Assembly: GCA_023053685.1 (NCBI GenBank)
Contig: JALIGW010000021.1
Span: 11,832,198 to 11,896,197, forward strand
Reading direction: 5' to 3'
Length of the DNA: 64,000 bases
DNA from: Diadophis punctatus similis
Taxonomy: Eukaryota > Chordata > Lepidosauria > Squamata > Dipsadidae
The position numbers and the translations under genes are program-made. Numbering within the stretch: position 1 is the first letter of the stretch; every line of letters begins with the position of its first letter. Of this stretch, positions 1 through 10,728 are shown piece by piece. Below the pieces are notes generated by a model. It was given only the letters and a program-made list of their open reading frames with translations, searched no databases and had not been told where the DNA came from.

Positions 1-245
1 TATTGCATTTTCATCATCCTGGACATGTTACAATCAGCGCTATTATTATATATTAGCCATTTCTTTCAGTGAAAAGAAAAGACCAAGGAGAAAGTTGTAC
101 TTATCTGAAGCACTGCACAGCTATTAACCTGTAAAAGTTTAAAGAAAATACAGGCTGATGTGACTAATTCTACTTCTATTCCCTAATGTGAATGCCAAGT
201 GATTTTTCCTGCAAGGATTTTTAAAGCAGCACGTGGATTTCAACA
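1..245. other. No recognised feature
   Basis: AT-rich sequence with no open frame, promoter or repeat that I recognise. Confidence 0.5.
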
Positions 246-249
246 TAGT

Positions 250-458
250 TAGACCTGATTTAGCAGGTGTGATAGCTCAGCTGTTAAAGACGCTGAGCTT
301 GTCAGCTGGGAAACAGACAGCCCAGGTTTGAGACTCCGGTTCCTTGCCTCAGCTCCTGCCCACCTAGCCGTTCAAAGGCATGTAAATGCAAGTAGATAAA
401 TAGGTACCACTTCAGTGGGAAGATAATGGCATTCTATGCATCTTTGGGATATATTTCT
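250..458 (+). mobile_element. tRNA-derived SINE (lepidosaur type)
   Basis: The head resembles a tRNA. It has an A-box-like TAGCTCAGCTG near 268 and a B-box-like GGTTTGAGACTCC near 327. A body follows that I associate with a lizard/snake SINE (GCAAGTAGATAAATAGGTACC near 389). It is a pol III retroposon with no coding capacity. A GATA/GATG microsatellite begins directly after it. The family name was not confirmed. Confidence 0.6.
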
Positions 459-603
459 TGATAGATAGATGATGGATAGATGATGGATGGATGGATGGAT
501 GGATGGATGGATGGATGGATGGATGGTTAGATGGATAAATGGATAGATAGGTAGGTAGGTAGGTAGATATGTAGATAGATAGGTAGATAGGTAGATGATA
601 GGT
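459..603. repeat. Compound GATA/GATG/GGTA microsatellite
   Basis: Tetranucleotide array passing through GATA, GATG, GGTA and GATA units directly after the SINE. Confidence 0.9.
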
Positions 604-748
<145 letters not shown>

Positions 749-854
749 TAGGTAGGTAGGTAGATAGATAGCTAGATAGCTAGATAGGTAGGTAGATAGG
801 TAGATGATAGGTAAATAGGTATTTATTTATTTATTTATTTATTTATTTATTTGT

Positions 855-905
<51 letters not shown>

Positions 906-948
906 TTTGGTTGTTTTATATGCCGCCCCACTCCCGTAGGACTCAGGG
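749..948 (-). mobile_element. Second copy of the LINE-tail/microsatellite module
   Basis: The same order as the module at 604-748: GGTA/GATA units, then (TTTA)n from about 822 to 908, then the ATGCCGCCCCACTCCC tail block. Shared details such as CTCCCGTAGGACTCAGGGTA suggest local duplication rather than independent insertion. Confidence 0.6.
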
Positions 949-1162
<214 letters not shown>

Positions 1163-1365
1163 CTTTTGATACTGAGTTGGAAGGTTTGGCTCTTCTTGAT
1201 TAATGCCTGCCTTTCAGAATCATTTTTCTTGAATGTCATGTTTGCTGGATTGAGAAAATAGTTTTCACCCAGAGCCACTGGCAACAACTTTATTGGAAGG
1301 ATCCTTTAAAAAGTCAGAAGTCTCTTTCTGCTGTTTCAAAAACAAAAACAGAAAAAAACCACAAT

Positions 1366-1836
1366 ATAAAAAAGATGTTGAGATTCCAGAAAGGGTGCAG
1401 AGAAGAGCCACAAAAATGATTAGGGGACTGGAGGCTAAAAGACATGAAGAACGCTTGCAGGAACTGAGTATGTCTACTTTAATGAAAAGAAGGACCAGGG
1501 GAGACATGATAGCAGTGTTCCAATATCTCAGGGGTTGCCACAAAGAAGAGCGAGTCAAGCTATTCTCCAAAGCACCAGAAGGCAAGAAAAGAAACAATGG
1601 ATGGAAACTAAACAAGGAGAGAAGCAAACGAAAACTAAGGAGAAACTTCCTAACGGTGAGAACAATCAGCCAGTGGAACAGAAGTTGCCTTCAGAAGTTG
1701 TGGGTGCTCCATCACTGGAGGATTTTAAGAAGGGACTGGACAGTCACTTGTCCGAAATGGCATAGGGTCTCCTGCTTGAGCAGGGGGTTGGACTAGAAGA
1801 CCTCCAAGGTCCCTTCCAGTTTTATTCTTCTATGTT
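1366..1836 (+). pseudogene. CR1 LINE: ORF2 C-terminus and 3' UTR
   Basis: The frame from about 1366 carries the CR1 signature [15 protein letters not shown], followed by [17 protein letters not shown] and the region ending near LSEMA. These lie downstream of the reverse transcriptase catalytic core. The CR1 3' UTR follows (GGGGGTTGGACTAGAAGACC near 1780) and ends near TTATTCTTCTATG. The piece is 5'-truncated, with no catalytic motifs present. A frame change divides the C-terminal part (two overlapping frames near 1535-1790). Non-functional. Confidence 0.85.
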
Positions 1837-1839
1837 TTG

Positions 1840-2547
1840 CCATCATCTATCCAGTGGGAAGGATCTTGTGCTGATATTAGCAATTGTGGTGGTGTTGAGG
1901 ATATTTATGATGATTACATTAATGATTGTTGAAATTACTGTGTAGCAACTTTGGAATATTCTTCAGTCTGAAAGACTGCCGGTCAATTAATCAATAAGCC
2001 TACTTACAGCTTCTGACTTGCATGGCATTTGAACTGCTTTTGGGCCATAGAACAAGTGGACTTGGCTTGTTATCAGAAGAAGATGAAACAGAAGAAATGT
2101 CAAAGAAGAACCAGTCATTGACCTAGCTTTTAGGGGAGATAAATGCATGGCTTCCCCTTTAAATGGTCAGAAGTTTTGCGGAATTCACTAGAGAAAGTTA
2201 CTCTCTTTGTTTCTTTTTGGCATGAAGAAATGTTTACTGTGAGGCCTTTCAAAGGCCATCCAAGGCTACAGATTGTGTCTCAATGTTAAAAATAGCATTA
2301 AATGTTACAGAAACAAACGGCTTCGAGATGAGGATTTTTCAACATCTGCTCTGAAACTAATCCAAAAAAGGACAGCAAAAGCTTTGAATCTTCTGGCTCT
2401 CTGAAAATGTAACTCCATCCCAAGACATCACATATTTTCCCCTATTATTCTAATCAGCTTATCTCTCTTGTGAGACGTGGCTTCCCTTATTAAAAAGTGA
2501 GGCAACAATAATAGAAGAGAGAAGTTCATCAGCTTTGTTCAGATCTC
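1840..2547. other. No recognised feature
   Basis: Unique-looking sequence with no credible open frame or repeat signature. Confidence 0.5.
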
Positions 2548-2552
2548 AACAC

Positions 2553-2606
<54 letters not shown>
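2548..2606. repeat. (AC)n microsatellite
   Basis: A nearly pure CA run with one CGC interruption near its start. Confidence 0.95.
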
Positions 2607-2639
2607 CAATTCTGGGTCTAGCGGACAAAAATTAATGAA

Positions 2640-3465
2640 CTTGAATAGAATAGAATAGAATAGAATAGAATAGAATAGAATAGAATAGAATAGAATAGAA
2701 TAGAAGAATGGAATGGAATAGAATAGAATAGAATAGAATAGAATAGAAGAATGGAATGGAATGGAATGGAATAGAATAGAATAGAATAGAATAGAATAGA
2801 ATAGAATAGAATAGAATAGAATAGAATAGAATAGAATAGACCAAGTGTGATTGGACACACAAGGAATTTGTCTTGGTGCATATGCTCTCAGTGTACATAA
2901 AAGAAAAGATAAGTTTGTCAAGAATCATAATGTACAACACTTAATGATAGTCCGGGTACAAATAAACAATCAAATCATATTAGGAACCAGTCAATATAAA
3001 TTGTAAGGATACAAGCAGCAAAGTTACAGTCATTAGTGGGACGAGATGGGTGATGGGAATGATGAGAAGATTAATAGTAGTGCAGACTTAGTAAATAGTT
3101 TGACATTTGTGTTGAGGGAATTATTTGTTTAGCAGAGTGATGGCATTCAGGAAAAAACTGTTCTTGTGTCTAGTTGTTCTGGTGTGCAGTGCTCTATAGT
3201 GTCATTTTGAGGGTAGGAGTTGAAGCAGTTTGAGTCCAGGATGCGAGGGGTCAGTAAATATTTTCACGGCCCTCTTTTTGACTCGTGCAGTATACAGGTC
3301 CTCAATGGAAGGCAGGTTGGTAGCAATTGTTTTTTCTGCAGTTCTAATTATCCTCTGAAGTCTGTGTCTGTCTTGTTGGGTTATATCTTGTTGAATTTTC
3401 ATCAAGATATAAAATGTGACTTTTACTACAAAAAGAAACAAATGTAGGAATAAAACATGCAACTG
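2640..3465 (-). pseudogene. CR1/L3-type snake LINE, 3' end with (AATAG)n tail
   Basis: On the minus strand the frame 3462-3202 ends with IRTAEKTIATNLPSIEDLYTA and then AVKIFTDPSHPGLKLLQLLP. This is the end of a CR1/L3-like ORF2. The 3' UTR follows (reverse complement of the block near 2840-2900, containing CCAATCACACTTGG), then a long pentanucleotide array at 2644-2839. The array is mostly AATAG with AATGG interruptions. The element lacks its reverse transcriptase core. The tail matches the microsatellite-ended CR1/L3 LINEs known from snakes. A second copy on the plus strand lies at 25600-26260. Confidence 0.85.
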
Positions 3466-3469
3466 TGTG

Positions 3470-4815
3470 AATTGAATAAATCATTAGGGGAATACAAATC
3501 AACTCAAATCCAGTTTGAATTTGCAATTCAATAAATTGAATTGATTCAAATCTGTTGTTCATCTAGAAAATATGACACACTGTTTTTTTTAGATTAAAAA
3601 AATCTAAGCCAATTAAAATTAAAGTTTTGATTCAGTGTTTGCACATATACAGTCAATTATTTTATGTTGTTTTTTTCCCCAAAATTTGGAATAAATTTGT
3701 CTTAAATGTCACTTAATGGTGTAAAAATCTACCTGCCCACCTACAACTGTACAACTATCTTAAATTTTGCATTAAGATTCTTCCAAGTCAAGTCAATAAA
3801 CTAGATAAACTTCCTAGGAGGTAATATAGATAAACTGAAGAACACATATAGCTTGGATGGGCATTATCTCACAGATAATTGTGTTTGAAGGTTGCTGTGG
3901 AGAGAAGTTGCAACCAAACAGAATAACAGAAAATCAAGAAATTGCTCTATTATTTCCAGATCTGTCACTCAATACATCAATTAAAAAGGACTCCATCTAT
4001 ATCCCATCAGTACAAAAGATGTGCTTATCTTGCTGCATATATTATCCCAAAATCTGGAACTGCTATACAATCAATTGAGTTTGCTGGATCTTGAAACATG
4101 TTAGTGAGTTAACATTTCTAGAATCTGTGTAAGAATCTTCTTGTTTCCTTTCCAAAAAACTTGTTTCAGCCAAATAATCAACTCTGCATCATTTTGTTGC
4201 ACTTATTTTTCAGTTGTAAAAAACAGTCCACTGTGGGGTGGGGGAGAAGTTGTTATGTTTGCAGATGGTTGATAAATTAAGAACTCCTTTAAGCGTTCCT
4301 TTGGAGAAGATTAGACTGGATGGTGAGGCATAAGCTGAATGATCACTTGATAAGAGCAAATAACTCATTTGGAGCTTTGCATGTTGCTGCTTTTCAATTT
4401 CCTTCTACGGATGAACTGAGAAATTGGGGCATTAGAATCCTCTAAGCAGAGAATCTTGTTTTCTCTGGGATCTTCTCAAAGAAGTGATAAGATATTACTG
4501 CTTGCTAAAACAAAATTGACAAACGGCTCACCCACACGACTGCTTGCCTTTCATAGTTGAATTAGGACAAAAATAGGTCAATAATATGGAAAGCAATATC
4601 TCTGTGTGTTTATATATGTACTTCAGTAGTAGTGGTACTATTGGTAGTATTACTGCCTGCACAAACTCTAGTAGTAGTTTCAGAGCAGAGATTGAAGGAA
4701 TTCCCATTGTTCTTTTCTCTCATACCTGGCATCATCTACTAGCAGAAATATAAACTACCAACAGCTTTCCAGATGGAAACCTCCTCCAGTAAAATCTACC
4801 CTTCCTGTTTGGAAA
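3470..4815. other. No recognised feature
   Basis: AT-rich unique sequence. The short open frame at 3857-4078 has no recognisable domain and is probably chance. Confidence 0.5.
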
Positions 4816-4890
4816 ATTTAATTTAATTTAATTTAATTTAATAGATTTGTATGCCGCCCAACTCCCAAGGGACTCTGGGCGGCTGACAAC
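4816..4890 (-). mobile_element. L2-like LINE 3' tail
   Basis: (TTTAA)n followed by GTATGCCGCCCAACTCCC and GACTCTGGGCGGCTGACAAC. This is a severely 5'-truncated copy of the LINE at 38555-38983. Confidence 0.7.
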
Positions 4891-5232
4891 ATAGTGAACA
4901 TTGTTTGGGTTCCTTGTCATTGTTGCTGCCTTTCCTTATGCACATGGTTTATGCACATGGCATCTTTTTGATAAAATAGGCCTGGATCTTCACTGCTTTT
5001 ACTTGGATAACTCAAGGAATACTACTGACGGAATGATGGAATGATCTTGCTTGCATTTATCAGGAAGAGAGTAATCTCTTAGAATCCCTTTCTCCTGAAC
5101 ACCTCTATGATTCCGGCAATTTCTTGAATTCAGTGAAGCACATAGACTGAGCCTCCATGAATTCAATGTAATTGATGACAAGTCATTTTCCAGAGCATGG
5201 TGAAAATGTTTCTCATACTCTTTTCCAGTAGC
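4891..5232. other. No recognised feature
   Basis: Unique sequence up to the left end of the LTR at 5233. Confidence 0.45.
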
Positions 5233-5690
5233 TGTCAACCCTCAAGCTGACCTGATCGAAGCCATCTTGGAGCTCCAGTGTGGGAACACTGTGGGATAGG
5301 GAGGGGGGATTTTATTTATTTATTTATTTTATTTATTTAGTGCTCTTATATGCCGCCCTACTCCCTGGGGACCCTGGGGATTAAAGATAGCTGGGGTTTT
5401 GTAGCCAAAATAAAATACTTTCTCTTGGGAACCAAGGACATTCTTACACCTGGTCAGAAGGAGGAGCGATGTCACCAGGCAACCAGACAGTGCCTTGATT
5501 GGACCATGTGACTGATTCTTTGGGGAGGGGGAAAAACTTTTACTTTCAATTAGGTGAAAACCACGGGAACCTTCAGGGTTGGTTTTCACCAGATCGTGCC
5601 AATATGACATATCTAATAAAACTATTCTTTGAGGAATCTACCTGCCTCGGAGTTTTGTTTGCTGAGGGTATGTTACTTGGAACCTTGACA
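5233..5690 (+). mobile_element. Solo LTR (TGTCAACCCT family), copy A
   Basis: Starts TGTCAACCCT and ends AACCTTGACA. It aligns along its length with the cleaner copy at 41081-41476, sharing TCTCTTGGGAACCAAGGACA and GTGAAAAC...GGTTTTCACCAGAT. A poly(A) signal-like TAATAAAAC lies near 5614. It has no internal coding region, so it is a solo LTR. A small LINE tail has inserted at 5312-5375. I could not find a clear 5-bp target duplication for this copy. Confidence 0.7.
5312..5375 (-). mobile_element. Minimal L2-like LINE insertion inside the LTR
   Basis: About 64 bp of TTTA repeat plus the ATGCCGCCCTACTCCC tail block. It is flanked by the 7-bp direct repeat GGGGATT (5305-5311 and 5376-5382). The matching LTR at 41081 has a single site here, so this is a very short retrotransposed insertion. 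Confidence 0.75.
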
Positions 5691-6267
5691 TTAAACCGAC
5701 TCTTCTAAATTCCAAGCTCCAACTGGGGCCGCTATCCAGGGTCCTGAGCCCTGGCTGCTTATCCGGTCTACCCGGGCAGCAGGAAGACTCAGGAAGATGA
5801 CAGTAGCATCTTTCCCTCATTTGTAAAGGGGAAGAAACAGACAGAGAAATAGATTGGCCCAGGGAGTTGTCCAGTTCTTCGCTCCAAGAATGGTGCTACT
5901 TACAGGAGCTCTCCAGTGAGATGGGAGGATGCATTCTGCAATGGGCCAATTGGACCCCGGCAGTTTGCTGACCTCTAAAAGCTTCTCTTCAATGTGCACC
6001 AAAATGTCCACAGGGAGAGGTCTTCTGCTGAAATCACAAGGTTCAAATCAGGACACCTTCGACTTCAGCATGGGCTGGTGATATGGTGGATGCTCTGTGG
6101 GGAGGACATGCAGGAATGACTTATCAAAGGTCATGGAGGATAAGGCCACAGATAGGTAAGATTGTCCCATGGATAGTTTTCTCATTGGCACTTTGCTTGA
6201 TCTCTATTTTAGTAGAATCTCTCAAGAGCTTTGTCTTGGATATTTAATCAGTTGATGGAAGTTGTCA
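5691..6267. other. No recognised feature
   Basis: Unique sequence between two solo LTRs. Open frames here are short and show no domain. Confidence 0.45.
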
Positions 6268-6585
6268 GGGAGTGTTGTGGACCACCAGTGGCCAGCAGAG
6301 CTGGCAGCAGACTCGGACAGTGAGGAGGTTGGGGAGGAACATGAGCCAGTCATGGAGTCTGGGGAAGGCTCTGATGAGTGCTCTGCATTGGAGGCAGAGA
6401 TGGGGCCAGAGCCGTCTGACAGTTATCAGCTACCTTCGGAGTTGGAGATAAGTGGGGCAGAAGAACAACTGGAGCCTGTTCCCAATGTGCACATGCGCAG
6501 AGCTATCAGGAGAAGGGAACAATTAAGAAACAGAGGTCAACTTGGGAGTAAAGGCACAAGGGGATGTGAATGGCCCCTCCCATAG
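6262..6585 (+). CDS. Acidic ORF inside LTR copy 1 (unknown)
   Basis: Open frame of 107 codons covering the first half of the LTR. The product would be rich in Asp, Glu and Ser (EESGEGSDE-like runs) with a basic Arg-rich end (RRAIRRREQLRNR). It has no signal peptide, membrane segment or known domain that I recognise. The same frame is readable in the LTR copies at 60774-61417 and, in pieces, at 39213-40097, with recurring EEQL.PVP and R.RR.E patterns. It could be a genuine LTR-borne reading frame or simply purine-rich regulatory DNA that stays open. I cannot choose between these. Confidence 0.3.
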   Translation: MSGSVVDHQWPAELAADSDSEEVGEEHEPVMESGEGSDECSALEAEMGPEPSDSYQLPSELEISGAEEQLEPVPNVHMRRAIRRREQLRNRGQLGSKGTRGCEWPLP

Positions 6586-6890
6586 GAAATAAATAGGAGT
6601 GAAAGGGGAGTTTGTTTGCAGGAGACAATTAGTTCATTATTCATGTCAAGATTGGCTTATCTGAGAGACTCCTTGCCAATTATTTCCTTGTACAGCATTG
6701 CTCCTGGAAGCTATCGGCCTGGCAACTCTCCAAGGACTGATAAGGTCTGTGTTTGCAACTCACCCTTGAAAGGCTAATTGCCGGGACTTTGCTGGATGTG
6801 AATGCTAGGAATTCACATTAGCCTAATAAAAAGGGGTTTTTCCGGGACAAGGAGTCTGTTTCGTGATTTGATGAAGCCTAGGTCAGAACA
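6273..6890 (+). mobile_element. Solo LTR (TGTTGTGG family), copy 1
   Basis: Begins TGTTGTGG and ends GGTCAGAACA. It is flanked by GGGAG and AGGAG, a 5-bp duplication with one difference. A TATA-like AAATAAATAG lies near 6586 and a poly(A) signal-like TAATAAAAAG near 6823. The 618-bp copy matches the LTR at 60774-61417. The U3 part holds an open frame for an acidic peptide (6262-6585), listed separately. The termini and 5-bp duplication fit either an endogenous retrovirus or a Gypsy-type element. Confidence 0.8.
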
Positions 6891-6895
6891 AGGAG

Positions 6896-8045
6896 CTTGC
6901 CTTTAAAGTTCCAATATACTGTAAAAGACAGGATTTTTTTATTTTTACAGAAATGCTCTGCAAATCTAAGGACAGATAGCACAAGGCACAGACAGTTGGT
7001 GGTAACAGTTCTCCAGGCATTTATCTCTGCTCGGTACCTTCGAAGAACTGCTACTGTATATCTAACTAATTTTGTAGTCTTTCTCCACCCTGGGCATAAG
7101 ATGTCGAAGCGAATAGCCGTATGAAAAATATATGGCTAGCTCAAGATCTCAAAGCTCATTTTCATATTTGATATGGGTTGAGATCAAGGCAGGGAAAGAA
7201 CCCGAGGTCATAAGAGCTCATAATTTGACATCTTAATCAAAAGCACTGTGATCTTATTCTACTTGCCTAAATCCTTGTGAAGAAATCTGGGTTAGCTTTG
7301 ATTCATCAGTCTTACACTGTCTCTAAAGATTTTACTAAGGGGGAAAAAAACCCCACATTTTAAGGCCACTGGAAGAGGGCAACTACAGTGAGCTAAATCA
7401 TTGACACATATTGACATGTAATAGCACATTGCTGGTTTATTCCTAAGAAAGCTTCAGGTCTGGGAGACTCAGAATGCTAAGCAGATAAGCAATCGGCTGT
7501 ACAATCCTGGGCTCTCCTTATCTAGGACAGATAATTTAGCAATCACAACATAAATAACCACCCTGGCATAAATGCTACATGCTGTTCCAGTCTTCTTGTA
7601 ATAGCTCCCAATTGTAGCTTTTTCTCTTTCTCTTTTTGATTTCCTTTTTAGCACAGAAATAAATCTAATAAATAGACTTTGAGCAATCTCTGGTGACATT
7701 CCTTCTCTGGGTAAGCCACAGTTCTTACCATCATCTAACTTCTTTACATTTAACTATGTTGCTCAAAGTTTGCTCCAGAGTCTTGCAATACACTAAAAAA
7801 AAAACAATCGCAGATCTGCTAAAAGTATTTTACAATATCAAATCTGTTACACTTTGTTGGTAATAGGAGACGGTATGGATTGCCCCCTTATCCAATCTCT
7901 AGGAGTCCACAAGACACAGTTTCTGCTTTCTGGTTCCAGTTGTCAATATTGTGGGCATATTTTTCATGGCAGCAGTAAAGAGACATCACCAAACACCATA
8001 TATCTGATTACATACATTGATTTCTTTTTATATCACCCACCGTTA
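6896..8045. other. No recognised feature
   Basis: Unique AT-rich sequence. No open frame here resembles a known protein. Confidence 0.5.
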
Positions 8046-8795
8046 TTCCATAGAATAACAGAGTTGGAAGGGACCTTGGAGGTCTTCTAGTCCAACCCCC
8101 TGCTTAGGCAGGAAACCCTATACCACTTCAGACCAGAGGTGGATTCCTACAGGTCCTAACCAGTTCTTTAGAACCGTTAGTGATGAAGTCATGGAGCCGG
8201 TTCTGTCGGTGTCTCTGTGGGTGCCGCCATCTTGGATTTTGCTTCTGCACATGCACAGAAGCTAATTTTTGATTGCTGCAGGCACGCGCACGGCACAACC
8301 CTGAGCGAACAGGCAGCAAAAGGATCCAGAACACACCCCTGCTTCAGACAAATGGTTATCCAATCTCTTCTCAAAAACGGCCAGTGTTGGAGCATTGACA
8401 ACTTCTGGAGGCAAGTTGTTCCACGGATTATTTGTTCTAACTGTCAGGAAATTTCTCCTTAGTTCTAAGTTGCTTCTCTCCTTGTTTAGTTTCCACCCAT
8501 TGCTTCTTGTTCTACCCTCAGGTGCTTTGGAGAATAGCTTGATCCCCAAATCTTCTTTGTGGCAACCCCTGAGATATTGGAACACTGCTATCATGTCTCC
8601 CCTGGTCCTTCTTCTCATTGAACTAGACATACCCAGTTCCTGCAACCGTTCTTCATATGTTTTATCCTCCAGTCCCCTAATCATCTTCGTTGCTCTTCTC
8701 TGCACTCTCTCTAGAGTCTCCACGTCTTTTTTACATCGTGGCAACCAAAACTGAATGCAGAATTCCAAGTGTGGCCTTACCAAGGCATATGTCTT
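8046..8795 (-). pseudogene. CR1 LINE: ORF2 C-terminus and 3' UTR, with inserted MITE
   Basis: On the minus strand the frame from 8783 runs through [39 protein letters not shown] and LRRNFLTVRTN to the ORF2 end near LDNHLSEAG. The CR1 3' UTR follows and ends in TTATTCTATGG near 8050. The catalytic core is absent (5' truncation). The frame is among the least damaged CR1 ends in the window, suggesting a fairly young copy. A hAT-like MITE with an 8-bp duplication splits it at 8134-8341, and a SINE sits at its upstream edge (8815-9039). Confidence 0.88.
8134..8341. mobile_element. hAT-like MITE inside CR1
   Basis: Starts CAGAGGTGGATTCCTAC and ends CACACCCCTG. It is flanked by a perfect 8-bp duplication CTTCAGAC (8126-8133 and 8342-8349). 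CR1 sequence resumes exactly after the duplication. It contains the palindromic TTCTGCACATGCACAGAAGC block found in the related element at 44692-44998. No transposase is encoded. Confidence 0.85.
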
Positions 8796-8814
8796 AATGT
8801 ATATGGTTCATTGA

Positions 8815-9039
8815 ACAGCGTGTTGGCCTAGAGGTGGAGCTCACGCCTCACAATCTGGAGGCTGTGAGTTCAATCCTAGATAGTGGCAGATATTTCTCTC
8901 TCTGAACACATGAGAAAATATCTGCTGTGAACTTCACATAGGTGTCCGGAAGGGCATCCAGCCAGTAAACGCTCAGTTCCATTCAGTCGCCCCAATTCCA
9001 CTCCAATGCAGGGGATTACAGGGTTGTTAAAAGAAAAAA
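8815..9039 (+). mobile_element. tRNA-derived SINE with RTE-like tail
   Basis: A-box TGGCCTAGAGG and B-box-like GTTCAATCC lie about 45 bases apart, followed by a body with GGAAGGGCATCCAGCC and an A-rich tail. The flanks 8796-8814 and 9040-9058 form a 19-bp target duplication with two differences. The same family lies on the minus strand at 54987-55226. Confidence 0.8.
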
Positions 9040-9058
9040 AATGTATATGGGTTATTGA

Positions 9059-9643
9059 TCACTATAAAGATTGCATGTTTATATATATCGAGGAATCCAG
9101 AAGGAAATTAAGGGAAGTTTTAAATTAATATGTCTTCTTCTCATGCAGCACTCAATATCTATTGGTTCAGTATATGAACAGTCAAGACTATTCGATTTAT
9201 CCTCTTTTTTAATGAGATTTGGAAAGTTTTGGCTAAAACTCCCAAATCAAGTAAAAAAATGTTTGTCCTCAAAGATAACGTCAGTGTTGTGATATGACAA
9301 TTAATGATGTAATTTGAATGAGAGGAAATTAGCAATGTATTACAAAGCTTTTTTAAAAAAAAATAGTTAATCCCATTGATTCTTTTAATTTGTTCTCTAT
9401 TTATTATGTTGTTCTAATGGCTTTTTAAAACAAATGAACAAACAAATGAGCAAACGAACAAACGAACGAATGAATGCAAAATCCAGATTCAGATAGTCAT
9501 GAACTCTTAAGACCAGCTGAATTAATATTTATTTCAAACCTCTATATCCATTGAAAGATTTGTTTCAAACCTGCATATTCATTGTGGAAAGAGTCTGCAT
9601 TACTTTGCTTCCTGTTCAACAGTGATTCAATTTCAATTCCTGG
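9059..9643. other. AT-rich sequence with AAACAAATG-type repeats
   Basis: An imperfect AACAAATG/AACGAACG repeat lies at 9428-9477. Nothing else is recognisable. The open frame at 9071-9292 has no known domain. Confidence 0.5.
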
Positions 9644-9648
9644 GTGAG

Positions 9649-9974
9649 TGTCACGGTGTGAATATTGCCAGTTGTATGTCTATGCAGGGTGATACATCCC
9701 TATTCTAATATTATGGTACATTCCATTACAAGCAGACCACGTGATATGATCTTCTGCGCATGTGTGCATTCCTGATTCTCCATTAATCATTTTCTGGCTC
9801 TAGCACTTGACCAAGACGGTCACATTTTCTTAGCAAAGATGTAAACAATTAGGATTTATTGTTTTTGTACCGAAATAAATATTTCTATTTTAATCTCGGC
9901 TTTATTTTCTAACTGTCTGAATTCCAAGAGAAAGATCAACATCGCCTCTATGGGGATTTATTCTCCCCTTTACA
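9649..9974 (+). mobile_element. Probable solo LTR
   Basis: Begins TGTCACGGTG and ends CCTTTACA, flanked by the perfect 5-bp repeat GTGAG (9644-9648 and 9975-9979). It has a poly(A) signal-like AATAAATAT near 9880 and a following block (ATCTCGGCTTTATTTTCT) that looks like R/U5. Only one copy is present, so the boundaries rest on the duplication and terminal TG/CA alone. Confidence 0.45.
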
Positions 9975-9979
9975 GTGAG

Positions 9980-10498
9980 ACTACAGATACATTGAGAAGA
10001 AAGCAAATGGGAAAATACGGAATATTTTGGCTTTGTTTTTTAGCTTATTTTTTTCCCACTTTCCTGTTCAGTACTAAACAAGTCTGTCCTTGCTTACACC
10101 TTTGTGTGGAAGATAAATCACATATAAATTGAAGAAAATTATGCAAATCAGAGCTTTACTAGGTAATCTAGCAGGTATGGAGGTGATAAAATTATAGTAT
10201 ATTTCAGTCTGATTATCCCTACTGTGCATCCTATTAGGTTTGCTCACTTCCCCCCCTTCTTTTAACAGAAAACAATTTATTGTACAGTGGGTTTGTGTGA
10301 AACAGCCCAGCATTCTGGTCCTCATTATCATACCACCTCACTGGATTTCAGTACGTGTGAAAGAGAAAAAAAATGAAATGTACCACCTTCTTCCAGTTAA
10401 GAATTGGAAACGTTGAGGATAGAGAAAGATATTTTTCTATGTATAAAATGAAAAGCAAGGCAGAACAAAATTAGTCCATGTAGAATCGATGCCACATG
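9980..10498. other. No recognised feature
   Basis: Unique AT-rich sequence preceding the SINE at 10500. Confidence 0.45.
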
Positions 10499-10499
10499 A

Positions 10500-10728
10500 A
10501 GAGCCGAGGTGGCGCAGTGGTTAAAATGCAGCACTGCAGTTCAGCAGTTCAGCTGTTCAAATCTCACCGGCTCAAGGTTGACTCAGCCGTCCATCCTTCC
10601 GAGGTGGGTAAAATGAGGACCCAGATTGTTGGGGGCAATATGCTGAACTCTGTAAACCGCTTGGGGGGGCTGTAAAGCACTATGAAGCGGTATATAAGTC
10701 TAAGTGCTATTGCTATTGCTATTGCTAA
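10500..10728 (+). mobile_element. Sauria SINE, (GCTATT)n-tail type
   Basis: tRNA-like head GCCGAGGTGGCGCAGTGG with a degenerate B-box GTTCAAATCTCACC. The body has GAGGACCCAGATTGTTGGGG, and the 3' part shares the Bov-B-like GAAGCGGTATATAAGTC, ending in GCTATT repeats. It is moved in trans by a Bov-B/RTE LINE, a relic of which lies at 44215-44560. Confidence 0.9.

Noticed and set aside
1265..1627. 120-codon minus-strand frame
   Set aside because: Antisense shadow of the CR1 copy. The same antisense pattern recurs at 8395-8754, 16628-16855 and 35343-35693.
10501..10575. tRNA gene at the Sauria SINE head
   Set aside because: Degenerate B-box, attached to a SINE body. The same head occurs in other copies.
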